Below are positions 1-6,444 of a stretch of DNA of 35,876 nucleotides, in pieces (position 1 is the first letter of the stretch; each line of letters opens with the position of its first letter). Source of the DNA: a virus; the IMG/VR virus record IMGVR_UViG_3300037502_000228, positions 1 through 35,876 of that record; one strand, given 5' to 3'. Both the position numbers and the translations under genes were made by a program. The notes beneath the pieces are model-generated. The model was not told the DNA's origin and did no database searches. It saw only the letters and a list, made by a program, of their open reading frames with translations.

Positions 1-18
1 CACAATGAACTTTAGGGT

Positions 19-94
19 TGGCCCGGCTGGCAGGAATCGAACCCACATCGGACGCTTTAGAAGAGCGTTGCCTTATCCATTAGACCACAGCCGG
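19..94 (-). tRNA. tRNA-Arg (anticodon UCU)
   Basis: The minus strand folds as a full cloverleaf of 76 nt. The acceptor stem CCGGCTG/CAGCCGG is perfect and is followed by discriminator G and an encoded CCA (bases 21-19). The anticodon stem ACGCT/AGCGT closes a seven-base loop CTTCTAA, so the anticodon is TCT and the tRNA reads AGA and probably AGG. The T arm has the normal TTCGATT loop with two G-U pairs in its stem. The encoded CCA means it does not depend on host CCA addition. AGA is a common codon in the phage genes here, so the tRNA probably supplements a scarce host tRNA; that role is inferred. Confidence 0.96.
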
Positions 95-129
95 AAAAAA
101 AAGTCTGCTGAACTTTCGCTCAACAGACT
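95..129 (-). terminator. GNRA-capped hairpin with T-tract, directly before tRNA-Arg
   Basis: On the minus strand the two arms AGTCTGTTGAGC and GTTCAGCAGACT pair over 12 bp, with two G-U pairs, around a GAAA tetraloop. A run of about eight T follows. This is the form of a Rho-independent terminator for the leftward transcript. Its T-tract touches the first base of the tRNA, and a promoter-like sequence (161-134) would start transcription at about its first base. It may instead be a leader hairpin or attenuator for the tRNA. Confidence 0.75.
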
Positions 130-133
130 TTGT

Positions 134-161
134 ATTTTACTCTTTTTTGGGGGTTTGTCAA
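134..161 (-). promoter_or_regulatory. Putative sigma70 promoter for tRNA-Arg
   Basis: Minus-strand -35 TTGACA (161-156, six of six) and -10 TAAAAT (139-134, five of six) are separated by 16 bp. The predicted start, near 127, falls at the foot of the GAAA-capped hairpin. It would give a transcript that begins with the hairpin and continues into tRNA-Arg. Confidence 0.55.
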
Positions 162-170
162 GAGTCTTAC

Positions 171-201
171 AAATTAGTTGAGCCTTTTTGTCAACTAATT
201 T
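171..201. repeat. 11-bp perfect inverted repeat, 9-nt loop
   Basis: AAATTAGTTGA (171-181) and TCAACTAATTT (191-201) are perfect inverted repeats. They lie between the stop of the 65-aa membrane protein gene (221) and the -35 box at 161-156. No T-run follows on the minus strand, so this is either a 3' stabilising hairpin of the upstream mRNA or a protein-binding site. The interval 130-220 holds no other gene that I can see. Confidence 0.5.
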
Positions 202-220
202 GATTTCTCTTCTTAGTTGA

Positions 221-418
221 CTAGTTGGTTGATGTTCTCCATGGTCGATTACCCTGTACAATACCAACCAACACTAGTGCGGCTAGCCACTCATTAAATC
301 CATAGGCAATGGTAGTGCCGAACAATGTATTGATGGACCAAATTGCGGCGAGCGGTGATAGCACCACTACCGTCAATACGATACAAATCAATAAAATAAC
401 TGCTGTGTTCTTCGACAT
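221..418 (-). CDS. Small two-helix membrane protein (65 aa)
   Basis: The protein begins MSKNTAVILLICIV and has two hydrophobic stretches, at about residues 5-27 and 34-55, separated by a short loop (SINTLFGTTIAYGFNEW). A short polar tail follows. I chose the ATG at 418 because AAAGGA lies five to eight bases upstream; an in-frame extension to 448 has no such site. Small proteins of this look are frequent in T4-like and other tailed phages and have no assigned role. An inner-membrane location is expected. It is the last protein gene before the tRNA region and is followed by an inverted repeat at 171-201. Confidence 0.75.
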   Translation of the reverse strand: MSKNTAVILLICIVLTVVVLSPLAAIWSINTLFGTTIAYGFNEWLAALVLVGIVQGNRPWRTSTN

Positions 419-480
419 ATTCCTTTTACCTTTGAGATTGCATAACAAAAAAATTCTTCATCTTCTATATATAACGCAAC

Positions 481-681
481 TCAGTTATTATAGAGGTCAT
501 CATCAAAATCTTCCTCAGAAAAATTTTTAGGATCAAAGTTTCGTAACTTGTTCTTTACTTTCATCCTATCGCCTTTGATATCAGACGCATTCTTCTTTTT
601 CTTTGGCTTGTCTTCTTCGTACTCTTCATAGAATTCACGAAAGCCACGAAACTTGCCTTTAGATTTTTCCGTTTTAGACAT
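481..681 (-). CDS. Small highly charged protein (66 aa)
   Basis: The protein has a lysine-rich first half (GKFRGFREFYEEYEED, then PKKKKNASD) and an acidic end (FSEEDFDDDLYNN). No fold or catalytic motif is visible and it is probably largely disordered. It overlaps the end of the 674-1129 gene by 8 bp, with a GGGGAAAAAG purine tract upstream, which suggests translational coupling. A basic-then-acidic design is compatible with binding nucleic acid or a protein partner, but there is no direct evidence. A 62-bp gap follows before the next start (418); it holds AT-rich sequence and no promoter I would defend. Confidence 0.75.
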   Translation of the reverse strand: MSKTEKSKGKFRGFREFYEEYEEDKPKKKKNASDIKGDRMKVKNKLRNFDPKNFSEEDFDDDLYNN

Positions 682-1129
682 TTTCTACTTCTTTTTCCCC
701 TGCGAAAAGTTCTGGTAGTGCTTCTACTACCATCTTCTTTGTGAAACCTTTGTATGTAAGTTTTTTGTCTTTCATCATCAGTACCAACTTAGCCTCTTCT
801 TCGCCAAGACTTTCAAGCATTTCAATGAAAATCTTTTCTCGCTTGATAGCATTCAAGTTGTTACCTTTGAAAAAGTACTTAAACTTTCTTAACTCTTTCG
901 GGAGTCTATTATACCCCCAATTGTCTGGCATGTCAACAGTCTTGTATGGAGGTACTCCAGGCGGCAAATCAAACACATAACCATCATGGTATGCGTATGT
1001 TAGGACTGTCTTCAAGTCAGGCTTTAGATTCGCCAGTTCTCGCAAGTGTTCTACTCTCTTGCTTGCAGGCAAATCTGAAACCAGTTTCAATAATTCTGGT
1101 AAAGTCATCTTGCTAATATCTGTAGGCAT
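674..1129 (-). CDS. Conserved T4-like phage protein, DUF6433-like (151 aa)
   Basis: A soluble, mostly helical protein starting MPTDISKMTLPELLKLVSDL. A central segment (PPGVPPYKTVDMPDNWGYN, about residues 57-75) has the look of a family found in many T4-like marine phages that I believe is catalogued as DUF6433; that family assignment is from memory. No catalytic residues are evident. The start lies two bases after the RNase H stop codon, with AGGA about eight bases upstream. Placement directly behind RNase H hints at a DNA-metabolism or early role, which is inference only. Confidence 0.8.
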   Translation of the reverse strand: MPTDISKMTLPELLKLVSDLPASKRVEHLRELANLKPDLKTVLTYAYHDGYVFDLPPGVPPYKTVDMPDNWGYNRLPKELRKFKYFFKGNNLNAIKREKIFIEMLESLGEEEAKLVLMMKDKKLTYKGFTKKMVVEALPELFAGEKEVENV

Positions 1130-1130
1130 C

Positions 1131-1991
1131 TTAAAATTCCTGTATGTGTTCCATCAATTGCTTCATACGATTCTTGATGAAATAGTTTAACAATTTGTCT
1201 CGCCCGTTTCTAGGCGCAGACTCATAGGCATCTAGAATCTTCTGCTGATATTCTACGGGAATCTTACCCAAATCAATAAGTGATTCGTTCCGTTTGAAGT
1301 TTCTCAACATCAGACTGTCACAGAATTGCACAGGCTCTTCTGTTACCCATATATTTAGTTTTTTCTCAGTTACAGGCTTTTGACGCTTATCCGTCACAAA
1401 CGTATCATCGGACGATAGGATGTTCGGAATGCCGTCACCTCTGTCGCCTTTGATGATATGTTCACGCAAGAATTTGTCAGGCTCATTCGTTCTCAGAAAT
1501 TTCTTAGCGGCAGGACTAAACTGTTCTACATTTGCGAACTTTTGCAGTTGCATGAAGTCTTTGTCACTTGACAGAATGAGAATCTTTTCTGTAGTCTCAT
1601 TCATCAGGTGAACGCCATGCTTGTGGCAGAGTGTGCCGATGATATCATCAGCCTCAGTCTTATCCACTTGCAATACACGATACGGAAACGTATCACGCAA
1701 TTCATCACGAATTTTGTTCAATGTTTCAAAGATAAGATTCCAGTCAAACGGCGATGCTTCACGATCACGTTTACGGCTTGCTTTGTAGTATGGAAACACA
1801 TCCCTGCGCCAATACTTACGGTCATCTGCGCAGATAACCATTTCGCCATACTCATCTTTGAACTTGACATTGTACATGCGAATGCTGTTAAGCACCATAT
1901 GTCGAATCAAGTTTTCTTCTATGTTGTTCGCCGCACCAGGTTGCATCATTATATTTGCAATCATGACTTGGTTCAAATCAAGTAGTATCAT
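1131..1991 (-). CDS. rnh: RNase H (FEN-1-type 5'-3' exonuclease)
   Basis: In T4 this enzyme removes RNA primers and some adjacent DNA from lagging-strand fragments as part of the replisome. The sequence has the acidic metal-binding cluster of the FEN-1/T4 Rnh family: D5 in the N-terminal strand, D56-D57 in CADDRKYWRR, E113/D115/D116 in TEADDIIGTL and D143/D145 in SSDKDFMQLQ. Basic residues of the bridge region follow in YYKASRKRDR (about 69-78). At 286 aa it is close to the T4 protein (305 aa). The start codon overlaps the end of the 61-aa gene upstream by 14 bp, so the two are probably coupled. Confidence 0.93.
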   Translation of the reverse strand: MILLDLNQVMIANIMMQPGAANNIEENLIRHMVLNSIRMYNVKFKDEYGEMVICADDRKYWRRDVFPYYKASRKRDREASPFDWNLIFETLNKIRDELRDTFPYRVLQVDKTEADDIIGTLCHKHGVHLMNETTEKILILSSDKDFMQLQKFANVEQFSPAAKKFLRTNEPDKFLREHIIKGDRGDGIPNILSSDDTFVTDKRQKPVTEKKLNIWVTEEPVQFCDSLMLRNFKRNESLIDLGKIPVEYQQKILDAYESAPRNGRDKLLNYFIKNRMKQLMEHIQEF

Positions 1992-2163
1992 TATCTTTTT
2001 CTTCGTTTACAATTACAGAATTTTTGTTTAGCCAATTGTTTGCATCTTCTTCAGAATCAAAGTATGGTCCGTAAACTTTACTTTGTTCTGTAATCCAAAA
2101 GTATGTGTATGTTGGTAGACCAGCATCACGATACTTTACCAAGGTAAACTTGGCAACTTTCAT
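1978..2163 (-). CDS. Small unknown protein (61 aa)
   Basis: The protein MKVAKFTLVKYRDAG... has a beta-rich centre (TYTYFWITEQSKVYGPYFD) followed by a helix (SEEDANNWLNKN). A beta strand pair then 'GPYFDSEEDAnnWL' resembles small phage-encoded domains that pair a short sheet with one helix, but I cannot name a family. The ATG overlaps the TGA stop of the upstream 368-aa gene by 4 bp (ATGA), and its own 3' end overlaps RNase H. This tight coupling supports it being a real gene. Confidence 0.7.
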   Translation of the reverse strand: MKVAKFTLVKYRDAGLPTYTYFWITEQSKVYGPYFDSEEDANNWLNKNSVIVNEEKDNDTT

Positions 2164-3266
2164 AGCACTCTAAGAATAATTGTATCAGAGTTTAGCCTCC
2201 CTGTCAATAGCGATTCCTTAGTCTTTAGTTCGGAAAGAATCTTGCGCAGTTTAATCTTGCCACCTTCAAGGACATCCTTGATTGGTTGATCTGGCTTGCG
2301 CAATCGTTTGCCAGTGGAAGTATTCTCTTCGAAGTTTTGGATTGTCGTGCCCTTGATGGACAGACCCTTTGCGTTGGATGCGTTGTACACACCAAGCAGT
2401 TTTGTTTTTGTATTGTAAGTCCACACCTGTAGTGCGCCGATGATCTTCTCAGGCAATACACTCTTCAGTTTCAAGTCTTCAAACTCTGGCATGTAGTTCA
2501 CTTTGGTGACTAGCAATGCCGCAGGCTTTTCTTTAGTCTTGCGCTTCTTACGCACAGGCTTGTTGTTCATAGCGCCTTGATTTGCGGCGGCTACGATAGA
2601 GTCAATAAATTCTTTCAGCCTACGCAATTCAGGTTTGGTGAAGTTGCTATAACCCTCAATCAGTTGTGGGTCTTTTGTTGTCAATGCTTCATTGATTTCT
2701 TTATTGCGATCCACAAACGTGTCGCAGATTTTCTTCAACACTACAGACGAAAGATTACGGGACTTGAAGTAGTTCTCCATGTCGATATCTTTCTTGCAAC
2801 GGCTTAGAACAAACTCATCAATCAAGCCTTCAACTTCACCAGCCTCTGCGTTTGCTTTTTCTGTAATGCGTTGTTGAATCGATACAGTAGAAGTAACCGT
2901 AGCAGTATCTTCTACTACCGGTTGTGGCGCTTTACGATTTGCTTCTAGAATGCTACGATACGTTGTAGCAAAGTACTTTTTTGTTTTGTCATCCGGCACA
3001 AAGCCTAGGCTGATCATGCGTGACAGCCAGCCAAATTGGATGGGAATAGCACTCTCTGGCAAAGACCTGATCAATGCGATTTCATCTTTTGCACGATTGA
3101 GTTTCTTGAGATAGTCGGCTACGAATTCTCTAGCATCCTTACGGGTGCAGTTGTAGCCATACCAATTGAATGACCTTGTTAGGTCGCTTTGTTGATTCTC
3201 TAGACTTTGTACAGTCCAGGTGGGTTCTGAACCCTGCATTGGATCAATAGGTGTGATCTTTTTCAT
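2160..3266 (-). CDS. Unknown conserved phage protein (368 aa)
   Basis: A soluble protein starting MKKITPIDPMQGSEPTW. The N-terminal 100 residues include an aromatic segment (TRSFNWYGYNCTRKDAREF). There is a charged, lysine-rich linker (KPVRKKRKTKEKPAA) near residue 245 and a C-terminal region ending in LNSDTIILRVL. No catalytic motif is recognised. I chose the ATG at 3266, with TTGGAAG about ten bases upstream; the longer frame would start at a TTG at 3296 without support. Its position between glutaredoxin and RNase H in a likely early operon suggests a nucleic-acid role, but this is inference. Confidence 0.75.
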   Translation of the reverse strand: MKKITPIDPMQGSEPTWTVQSLENQQSDLTRSFNWYGYNCTRKDAREFVADYLKKLNRAKDEIALIRSLPESAIPIQFGWLSRMISLGFVPDDKTKKYFATTYRSILEANRKAPQPVVEDTATVTSTVSIQQRITEKANAEAGEVEGLIDEFVLSRCKKDIDMENYFKSRNLSSVVLKKICDTFVDRNKEINEALTTKDPQLIEGYSNFTKPELRRLKEFIDSIVAAANQGAMNNKPVRKKRKTKEKPAALLVTKVNYMPEFEDLKLKSVLPEKIIGALQVWTYNTKTKLLGVYNASNAKGLSIKGTTIQNFEENTSTGKRLRKPDQPIKDVLEGGKIKLRKILSELKTKESLLTGRLNSDTIILRVL

Positions 3267-3322
3267 GACAAATAAACTTCCAAGAGTTGCGTTCAATATT
3301 CCATTCAGTTACGGTGCGGCGG

Positions 3323-3652
3323 TCATTCTTCCTTGTGAATTCCACTATGATCTGGTTTGTTTTTAGCAATACCATTAAAAAGTTTTTCAACCCGATCAAG
3401 TCGTGAAATTGTTCCGTCACCGAGATTTTCACTCGCTTGTAAGAATTCATATAGTTCCTTCATGCCACCGATATATTTTGTTCCGTGATAGATTTGAGGA
3501 ACTGTCTTTACGTCAGGAATAAGTCTTTCAAGTTGGTGTATTGTGTAGTCAACACCAATGCGATACATTCTGTAATTGTGCCCAAGTGTATGTAGAATAA
3601 ACTCGGCTTTGTCACACGCTTTACTGTTTAGTGCACCATATACAAAGAACAT
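3323..3652 (-). CDS. Glutaredoxin-like protein with a single active-site cysteine
   Basis: A thioredoxin-fold protein of 109 aa. The active-site loop after strand one reads NSKACDKAEFIL, so only C13 of the usual CxxC pair remains (monothiol type). The cis-proline motif TVPQIYHG (about 45-52) and the substrate-binding glycine pair in KYIGGMKELYEF (about 54-65) are intact. T4 carries the glutaredoxin/thioredoxin NrdC, which feeds electrons to ribonucleotide reductase. Loss of one cysteine makes a direct dithiol reductase role less likely; deglutathionylation or Fe-S handling is an alternative. The start overlaps the upstream stop (TAATG), with GGAG five bases upstream. Confidence 0.85.
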   Translation of the reverse strand: MFFVYGALNSKACDKAEFILHTLGHNYRMYRIGVDYTIHQLERLIPDVKTVPQIYHGTKYIGGMKELYEFLQASENLGDGTISRLDRVEKLFNGIAKNKPDHSGIHKEE

Positions 3653-4185
3653 TAAGGCTCCACTCTGGTTACAAGCCTAACATGCGAACCAGGGTGCGAA
3701 GTCATAACAAGTGTATTTTGAGTACCATCAATTTCATAAGTCACACGATAACCAATCGTGCGATTTGCTTCCAATGTTTCGTAATGTGTTTGGCAATAAA
3801 GTCGATTATGATAGGTGACGTTTGTTACAGTTTGACCTGTCCAATATGGATGTGTCGAACGTACATGATCACCAACTGAATATCCTACTGCACCACCAGC
3901 CAACGCACCCAAACCTGGTGCCGATGCTACGCCGTGATAACCAACTACAGCACCAATGATCATGCCGACAATAGGTGCCGGCGAATTAGGATCACGATAT
4001 GTTTGGTATACGGGTGCGGAATTGTAAACAGGAACTGTTTGCGTATTGCAAACCCTGCGTGGTACGCTAATAACTTCCCTGTGCTGAACCGGCTCAACTG
4101 AGATAACCGGCGCAAGTCTCACATTCTGCGCATATGCGCCTGATGCGACTAGTGCTAATGCAACGGCAAGCAACTTATGTTTCAT
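3652..4185 (-). CDS. Exported glycine-zipper (2TM) outer-membrane-type protein
   Basis: The first 20 residues (MKHKLLAVALALVASGAYAQ) form a classic signal peptide with an AYA cleavage site and no lipobox. The centre (about 75-105) carries PIVGMIIGAVVGYHG and LGALAGGAVGYSVGD, the GxxxG repeats of the glycine-zipper 2TM family (SlyB, Rickettsia 17-kDa antigen). Two cysteines (C46 and C130) may form a disulfide. The C-terminal 60 residues look like a beta domain. Start 4185 is chosen by AAAGGGG upstream; the longer TTG frame (4206) would cover the promoter leader. It has its own strong promoter and resembles a bacterial envelope gene, so a host-derived moron is likely. Superinfection exclusion is a possible role, inferred only. 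Confidence 0.85.
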   Translation of the reverse strand: MKHKLLAVALALVASGAYAQNVRLAPVISVEPVQHREVISVPRRVCNTQTVPVYNSAPVYQTYRDPNSPAPIVGMIIGAVVGYHGVASAPGLGALAGGAVGYSVGDHVRSTHPYWTGQTVTNVTYHNRLYCQTHYETLEANRTIGYRVTYEIDGTQNTLVMTSHPGSHVRLVTRVEP

Positions 4186-4214
4186 AGGACAATTTTCCCC
4201 TTTCAACAGTATAT

Positions 4215-4243
4215 ATCTTATCAGAGTATTACGAAAATGTCAA
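4215..4243 (-). promoter_or_regulatory. Strong sigma70-type promoter
   Basis: Minus-strand -35 TTGACA (4243-4238, perfect) and -10 TAAGAT (4220-4215, four of six) are separated by exactly 17 bp. The predicted start lies near 4208, giving a leader of about 23 nt that contains AAAGGGG before the ATG at 4185. It lies just after a hairpin that closes the upstream gene, so it begins a new unit: glycine-zipper protein, glutaredoxin and the genes towards RNase H. Confidence 0.75.
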
Positions 4244-4252
4244 GGGGTAGGA

Positions 4253-4280
4253 CAAAGTGTTGTTTTTATACAACACTTTG
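4253..4280 (-). terminator. Hairpin after the Ala/Pro/Lys protein gene, weak terminator
   Basis: CAAAGTGTTGT (4253-4263) and ACAACACTTTG (4270-4280) form an 11-bp perfect stem with a six-base loop, starting four bases beyond the stop of the 4284-4532 gene. The minus-strand 3' side is CTTTGTCC, so the T-tract is poor and termination may be partial. The promoter at 4243-4215 follows at once. Confidence 0.55.
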
Positions 4281-4283
4281 ATT

Positions 4284-4532
4284 TTACTTCGCTTTTCTAG
4301 GCGCTTTTGGAGCCTTAGGTGCTCCACTTGCCTTTTTTGCCGCAGGCTTCTTAACTGCTGGCTTGTTTACCACACGCTCAACTGCGGCTTTGATTTGTTC
4401 TTCAGTAGGTGCTTTTGTCTCAACTACTGGCGCAGGTGCAGGCGCTGGTGTTACCGCCACAGGCTCAGGTGCTGGTGCTGGCTTTGGCTCACCTACGAAA
4501 ATCTTTCTAAAAATGTCTGTAATAAAACTCAT
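4284..4532 (-). CDS. Ala/Pro/Lys-rich, histone-H1-like protein (82 aa)
   Basis: After a short hydrophobic N-terminus (MSFITDIFRKIFVG) the protein has a proline-alanine spacer (EPKPAPAPEPVAVTPAPAP). It has a short helix (TEEQIKAAVERVVNK) and a tail of KPAVKKPAAKKA and APKAPKAPRKAK repeats. Such tails are typical of histone-H1-like and other bacterial nucleoid proteins and bind DNA through lysines spaced by Ala/Pro. A role in compacting or masking phage DNA is therefore plausible but unproven; a membrane-anchored linker is the alternative because of the amphipathic N-terminus. ATG 4532 is preferred, with GAGGGAG eight bases upstream, over GTG 4538. Confidence 0.75.
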   Translation of the reverse strand: MSFITDIFRKIFVGEPKPAPAPEPVAVTPAPAPAPVVETKAPTEEQIKAAVERVVNKPAVKKPAAKKASGAPKAPKAPRKAK

Positions 4533-4547
4533 GGTCACTTCTCCCTC

Positions 4548-4733
4548 TTATATTTGTACTGGATATGTTTCTACATGCCAATTATAGAATCTACGCATTT
4601 CATTAACGATACCCCTCACATTGTCGGGAACATCGGTTGTAGAATCTACCTCGGAAATAAGGCGATTGGAAAACTCCCGCATCGCCTTAATCTCTACAGC
4701 GGTACCGATAGGCATAACTTCAAAATCGTTCAT
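4548..4733 (-). CDS. Small unknown protein (61 aa)
   Basis: The protein MNDFEVMPIGTAVEIKAMREF... is acidic and helical, with a C-terminal aromatic segment (MRRFYNWHVETYPVQI). No family is recognised. GGAGAT six bases before the ATG is a good ribosome-binding site. The gene sits 12 bp after the metallophosphoesterase stop and 15 bp before the Ala/Pro/Lys gene, in the same direction. The upstream gap reads TATAAATA, but that octamer overlaps the preceding stop codon and is too near the ATG to be a useful late promoter. Confidence 0.65.
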   Translation of the reverse strand: MNDFEVMPIGTAVEIKAMREFSNRLISEVDSTTDVPDNVRGIVNEMRRFYNWHVETYPVQI

Positions 4734-4745
4734 GGTATCTCCTAT

Positions 4746-5648
4746 TTATACTTCGTAATACTTCAGTTCGAAATAGTCGGCTCTCGCTTCGTAGTGTATA
4801 TAGCCACGTGGATTGCAGACAACTCTAGTTGTACCAACCATATAGTCAAAGTCATCATGGGTATGCCCATGAGTCCAGAACTTGATCTGAGGATGATCCA
4901 GAATGAACTCAGTCAATTCTGAAGAATATCCACCATTCATCAAATAATCACCTTTGTATGCAGGCTTGGTAGAAGCCTTGCTAGGCGCATGGTGTCCAAC
5001 AACAACAAGTCTCTTGTTAGGATTATCAGTCATGAACCGTTCAAGAAACTTCAAAGTTTCTTTATGTTGTTCTACCGCATCTTCTGGACAGAATCCAGCA
5101 TCACGCTCTTTGAAGTGTGTGGCAATAACATTACTATAGTCTGTAGTACCATCTTCGTTCTTAGCGAATTCTGGAACTTTGTACGTTACTTTACGATTGC
5201 TGTTCTTCACAGTCTGAAAGTCATTCATTCTGCGAGAAATGTAACGCAAAGTCATTTCGTCTTCTTTGTTCATGTCTGTCCAAAGAGTACCACCCAAGAA
5301 AACAACACCTTGAACTTCAACTGCACTCTTTTCTAGAATGTGAAGATTATACAAGTAGCCAAGGCGCTGACGTAGTGTTCCTTCTGTATGAGCAAAGTCT
5401 CCATGATAGTGTTCGTGGTTGCCCATGATGTAAACAACATGAGAAAACTCACGGCAACAATTCTCAAAGAATTCGTGATACTTGTTTGAACGATCATTCT
5501 CGCCACGAATGTTGTAGGTATCTCTATCCTGCAAATCTTTCGCAACGCAAATGTCACCAGAAAGCACTAGCACATCTGCGCCTTCTGTGTTCTTAAATTC
5601 AATGGGTCCGAATTCTAGATGTACATCGGACGCTAGAGCAAATTTCAT
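4746..5648 (-). CDS. Calcineurin-like metallophosphoesterase (300 aa)
   Basis: The five metal-binding blocks of the family are present in order: DVHLEF (D8, H10), LSGDICVAKD (GD near 32), MGNHEHYHG (GNHE near 96), VVVGHHAPS (near 217) and THGHTHDDFDY (GHTH near 260). These coordinate two metal ions for hydrolysis of a phosphomono- or diester; the substrate is unknown. Phage relatives act on nucleotides, cyclic nucleotides or RNA ends, so this could be a nuclease, a 2',3'-cyclic phosphodiesterase or a phosphatase. The start overlaps the stop of the 49-aa zinc protein gene by 4 bp (ATGA). Confidence 0.9.
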   Translation of the reverse strand: MKFALASDVHLEFGPIEFKNTEGADVLVLSGDICVAKDLQDRDTYNIRGENDRSNKYHEFFENCCREFSHVVYIMGNHEHYHGDFAHTEGTLRQRLGYLYNLHILEKSAVEVQGVVFLGGTLWTDMNKEDEMTLRYISRRMNDFQTVKNSNRKVTYKVPEFAKNEDGTTDYSNVIATHFKERDAGFCPEDAVEQHKETLKFLERFMTDNPNKRLVVVGHHAPSKASTKPAYKGDYLMNGGYSSELTEFILDHPQIKFWTHGHTHDDFDYMVGTTRVVCNPRGYIHYEARADYFELKYYEV

Positions 5649-5794
5649 TTTCCAAAAAACCTTTTAACTGCATTGAACAAATTCAAAAACCGCATACTGT
5701 GCGGATTGATATAAGGCGGATGCAATGGGCATCGACCTTGTTGAAAGTCGCAAGACGGACTATACTCTTTTTTACAAACATCACATTTAGTCAT
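5645..5794 (-). CDS. Tiny zinc-binding protein (49 aa)
   Basis: An open frame of 49 codons begins MTKCDVCKKEYSPSCDF and contains CxxC (C4, C7) followed by C15 and C22. These could make one zinc site. The C-terminal half (SMRFLNLFNAVKRFFGK) is an amphipathic basic helix. The ATG follows the upstream stop (TAA at 5797-5799) by two bases, and the TGA overlaps the metallophosphoesterase ATG by 4 bp. This fills an otherwise unexplained 148-bp gap with the same overlap style as the rest of the operon, which is the main support. Function is unknown; a nucleic-acid-binding or protein-adaptor role is possible. Confidence 0.7.
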   Translation of the reverse strand: MTKCDVCKKEYSPSCDFQQGRCPLHPPYINPHSMRFLNLFNAVKRFFGK

Positions 5795-5796
5795 AA

Positions 5797-6444
5797 TTAA
5801 TCCCACAACGCTTGGTAGTACTTACCGAACAAACGGAAAGCATTTTGTTTGCGACTTTGAAATGCCTCAAGGCCTTCTTTGTCAACCTTGACTTTGGTAA
5901 ATTGTTTATCTAGTGTCTCTTTACGATCCACCTCACTATGATCAAAGAATTTATCTTCGGCATTGTCATCGTTATGAACTTCAAATGCCCAAATCATTTC
6001 TTCCATGACCCAATCCCAACGCTTGAAATGATTTTCGTCAGTATCCCACTCATTTTCTTTTGGTGGCGCTGAAGTAGAACGTAGTTCTTCTGGCACATCT
6101 TCATCATCAACGAAAGGCGCACCGTGCTTAGTTGTGTGAAGTTGCTTTAGCATAGGCGTGATGATATACGCAAGAGTGTGGTCCATTGACCAAGTATCGT
6201 AGTTGTCGATCTTGACTTTGATTTTGCGCTTGCGCTTAGATTCAAACCACTGGCAAAACTTAGTCAGGCGAGAGTCATCGCCGTTCTTGTCATTGGCAAG
6301 CCAGTCACCAAACTTGTCTTGAAGTTTGTAGTCCCAACGCTCCATCAATTTTTCGTCAGGATGTTTTTCGCACCAGAAGAAAATCATATCAGCAATCTGA
6401 TATGGTCCGATCCAGTTTTTATACGGTCCGATCTTTACTCTCAT
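5797..6444 (-). CDS. Conserved T4-like phage protein (215 aa)
   Basis: The start MRVKIGPYKNWIGPYQIADM, with repeated 'GPY' turns, is a signature I associate with a conserved family in aquatic T4-like phages. The function of that family is not known to me. The rest is hydrophilic, rich in W and acidic residues, with a central MDHTLAYIITPMLKQLH segment that resembles a substrate-facing helix. No membrane segment or signal peptide is present. The ATG at 6444 is preferred (GAAAG upstream) although the frame is open to 6474. It overlaps the upstream 79-aa gene by 26 bp. Confidence 0.75.
   Translation of the reverse strand: MRVKIGPYKNWIGPYQIADMIFFWCEKHPDEKLMERWDYKLQDKFGDWLANDKNGDDSRLTKFCQWFESKRKRKIKVKIDNYDTWSMDHTLAYIITPMLKQLHTTKHGAPFVDDEDVPEELRSTSAPPKENEWDTDENHFKRWDWVMEEMIWAFEVHNDDNAEDKFFDHSEVDRKETLDKQFTKVKVDKEGLEAFQSRKQNAFRLFGKYYQALWD

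Noticed and set aside
73-267. 64-codon minus-strand open frame overlapping the tRNA
   Set aside because: It runs through the tRNA, the hairpin and the promoter, and its sequence has no recognisable feature.
1608-1985. 125-codon plus-strand open frame
   Set aside because: It is antisense to RNase H, whose catalytic motifs are clear; no evidence for a plus-strand gene.
3244-3450. 68-codon minus-strand frame
   Set aside because: It overlaps the glutaredoxin-like gene by 128 bp in another frame, and the glutaredoxin motifs decide the reading.
4743-4750. TATAAATA octamer on the minus strand
   Set aside because: It spans the metallophosphoesterase stop codon (GTA TAA) and lies nine bases before the next ATG, so a transcript would start at or after the ribosome-binding site.
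4257-4922. 221-codon plus-strand open frame rich in Cys, Arg and Trp
   Set aside because: It is antisense to three supported minus-strand genes, has a composition typical of the reverse strand of Ala/Pro/Lys codons, and shows no domain.
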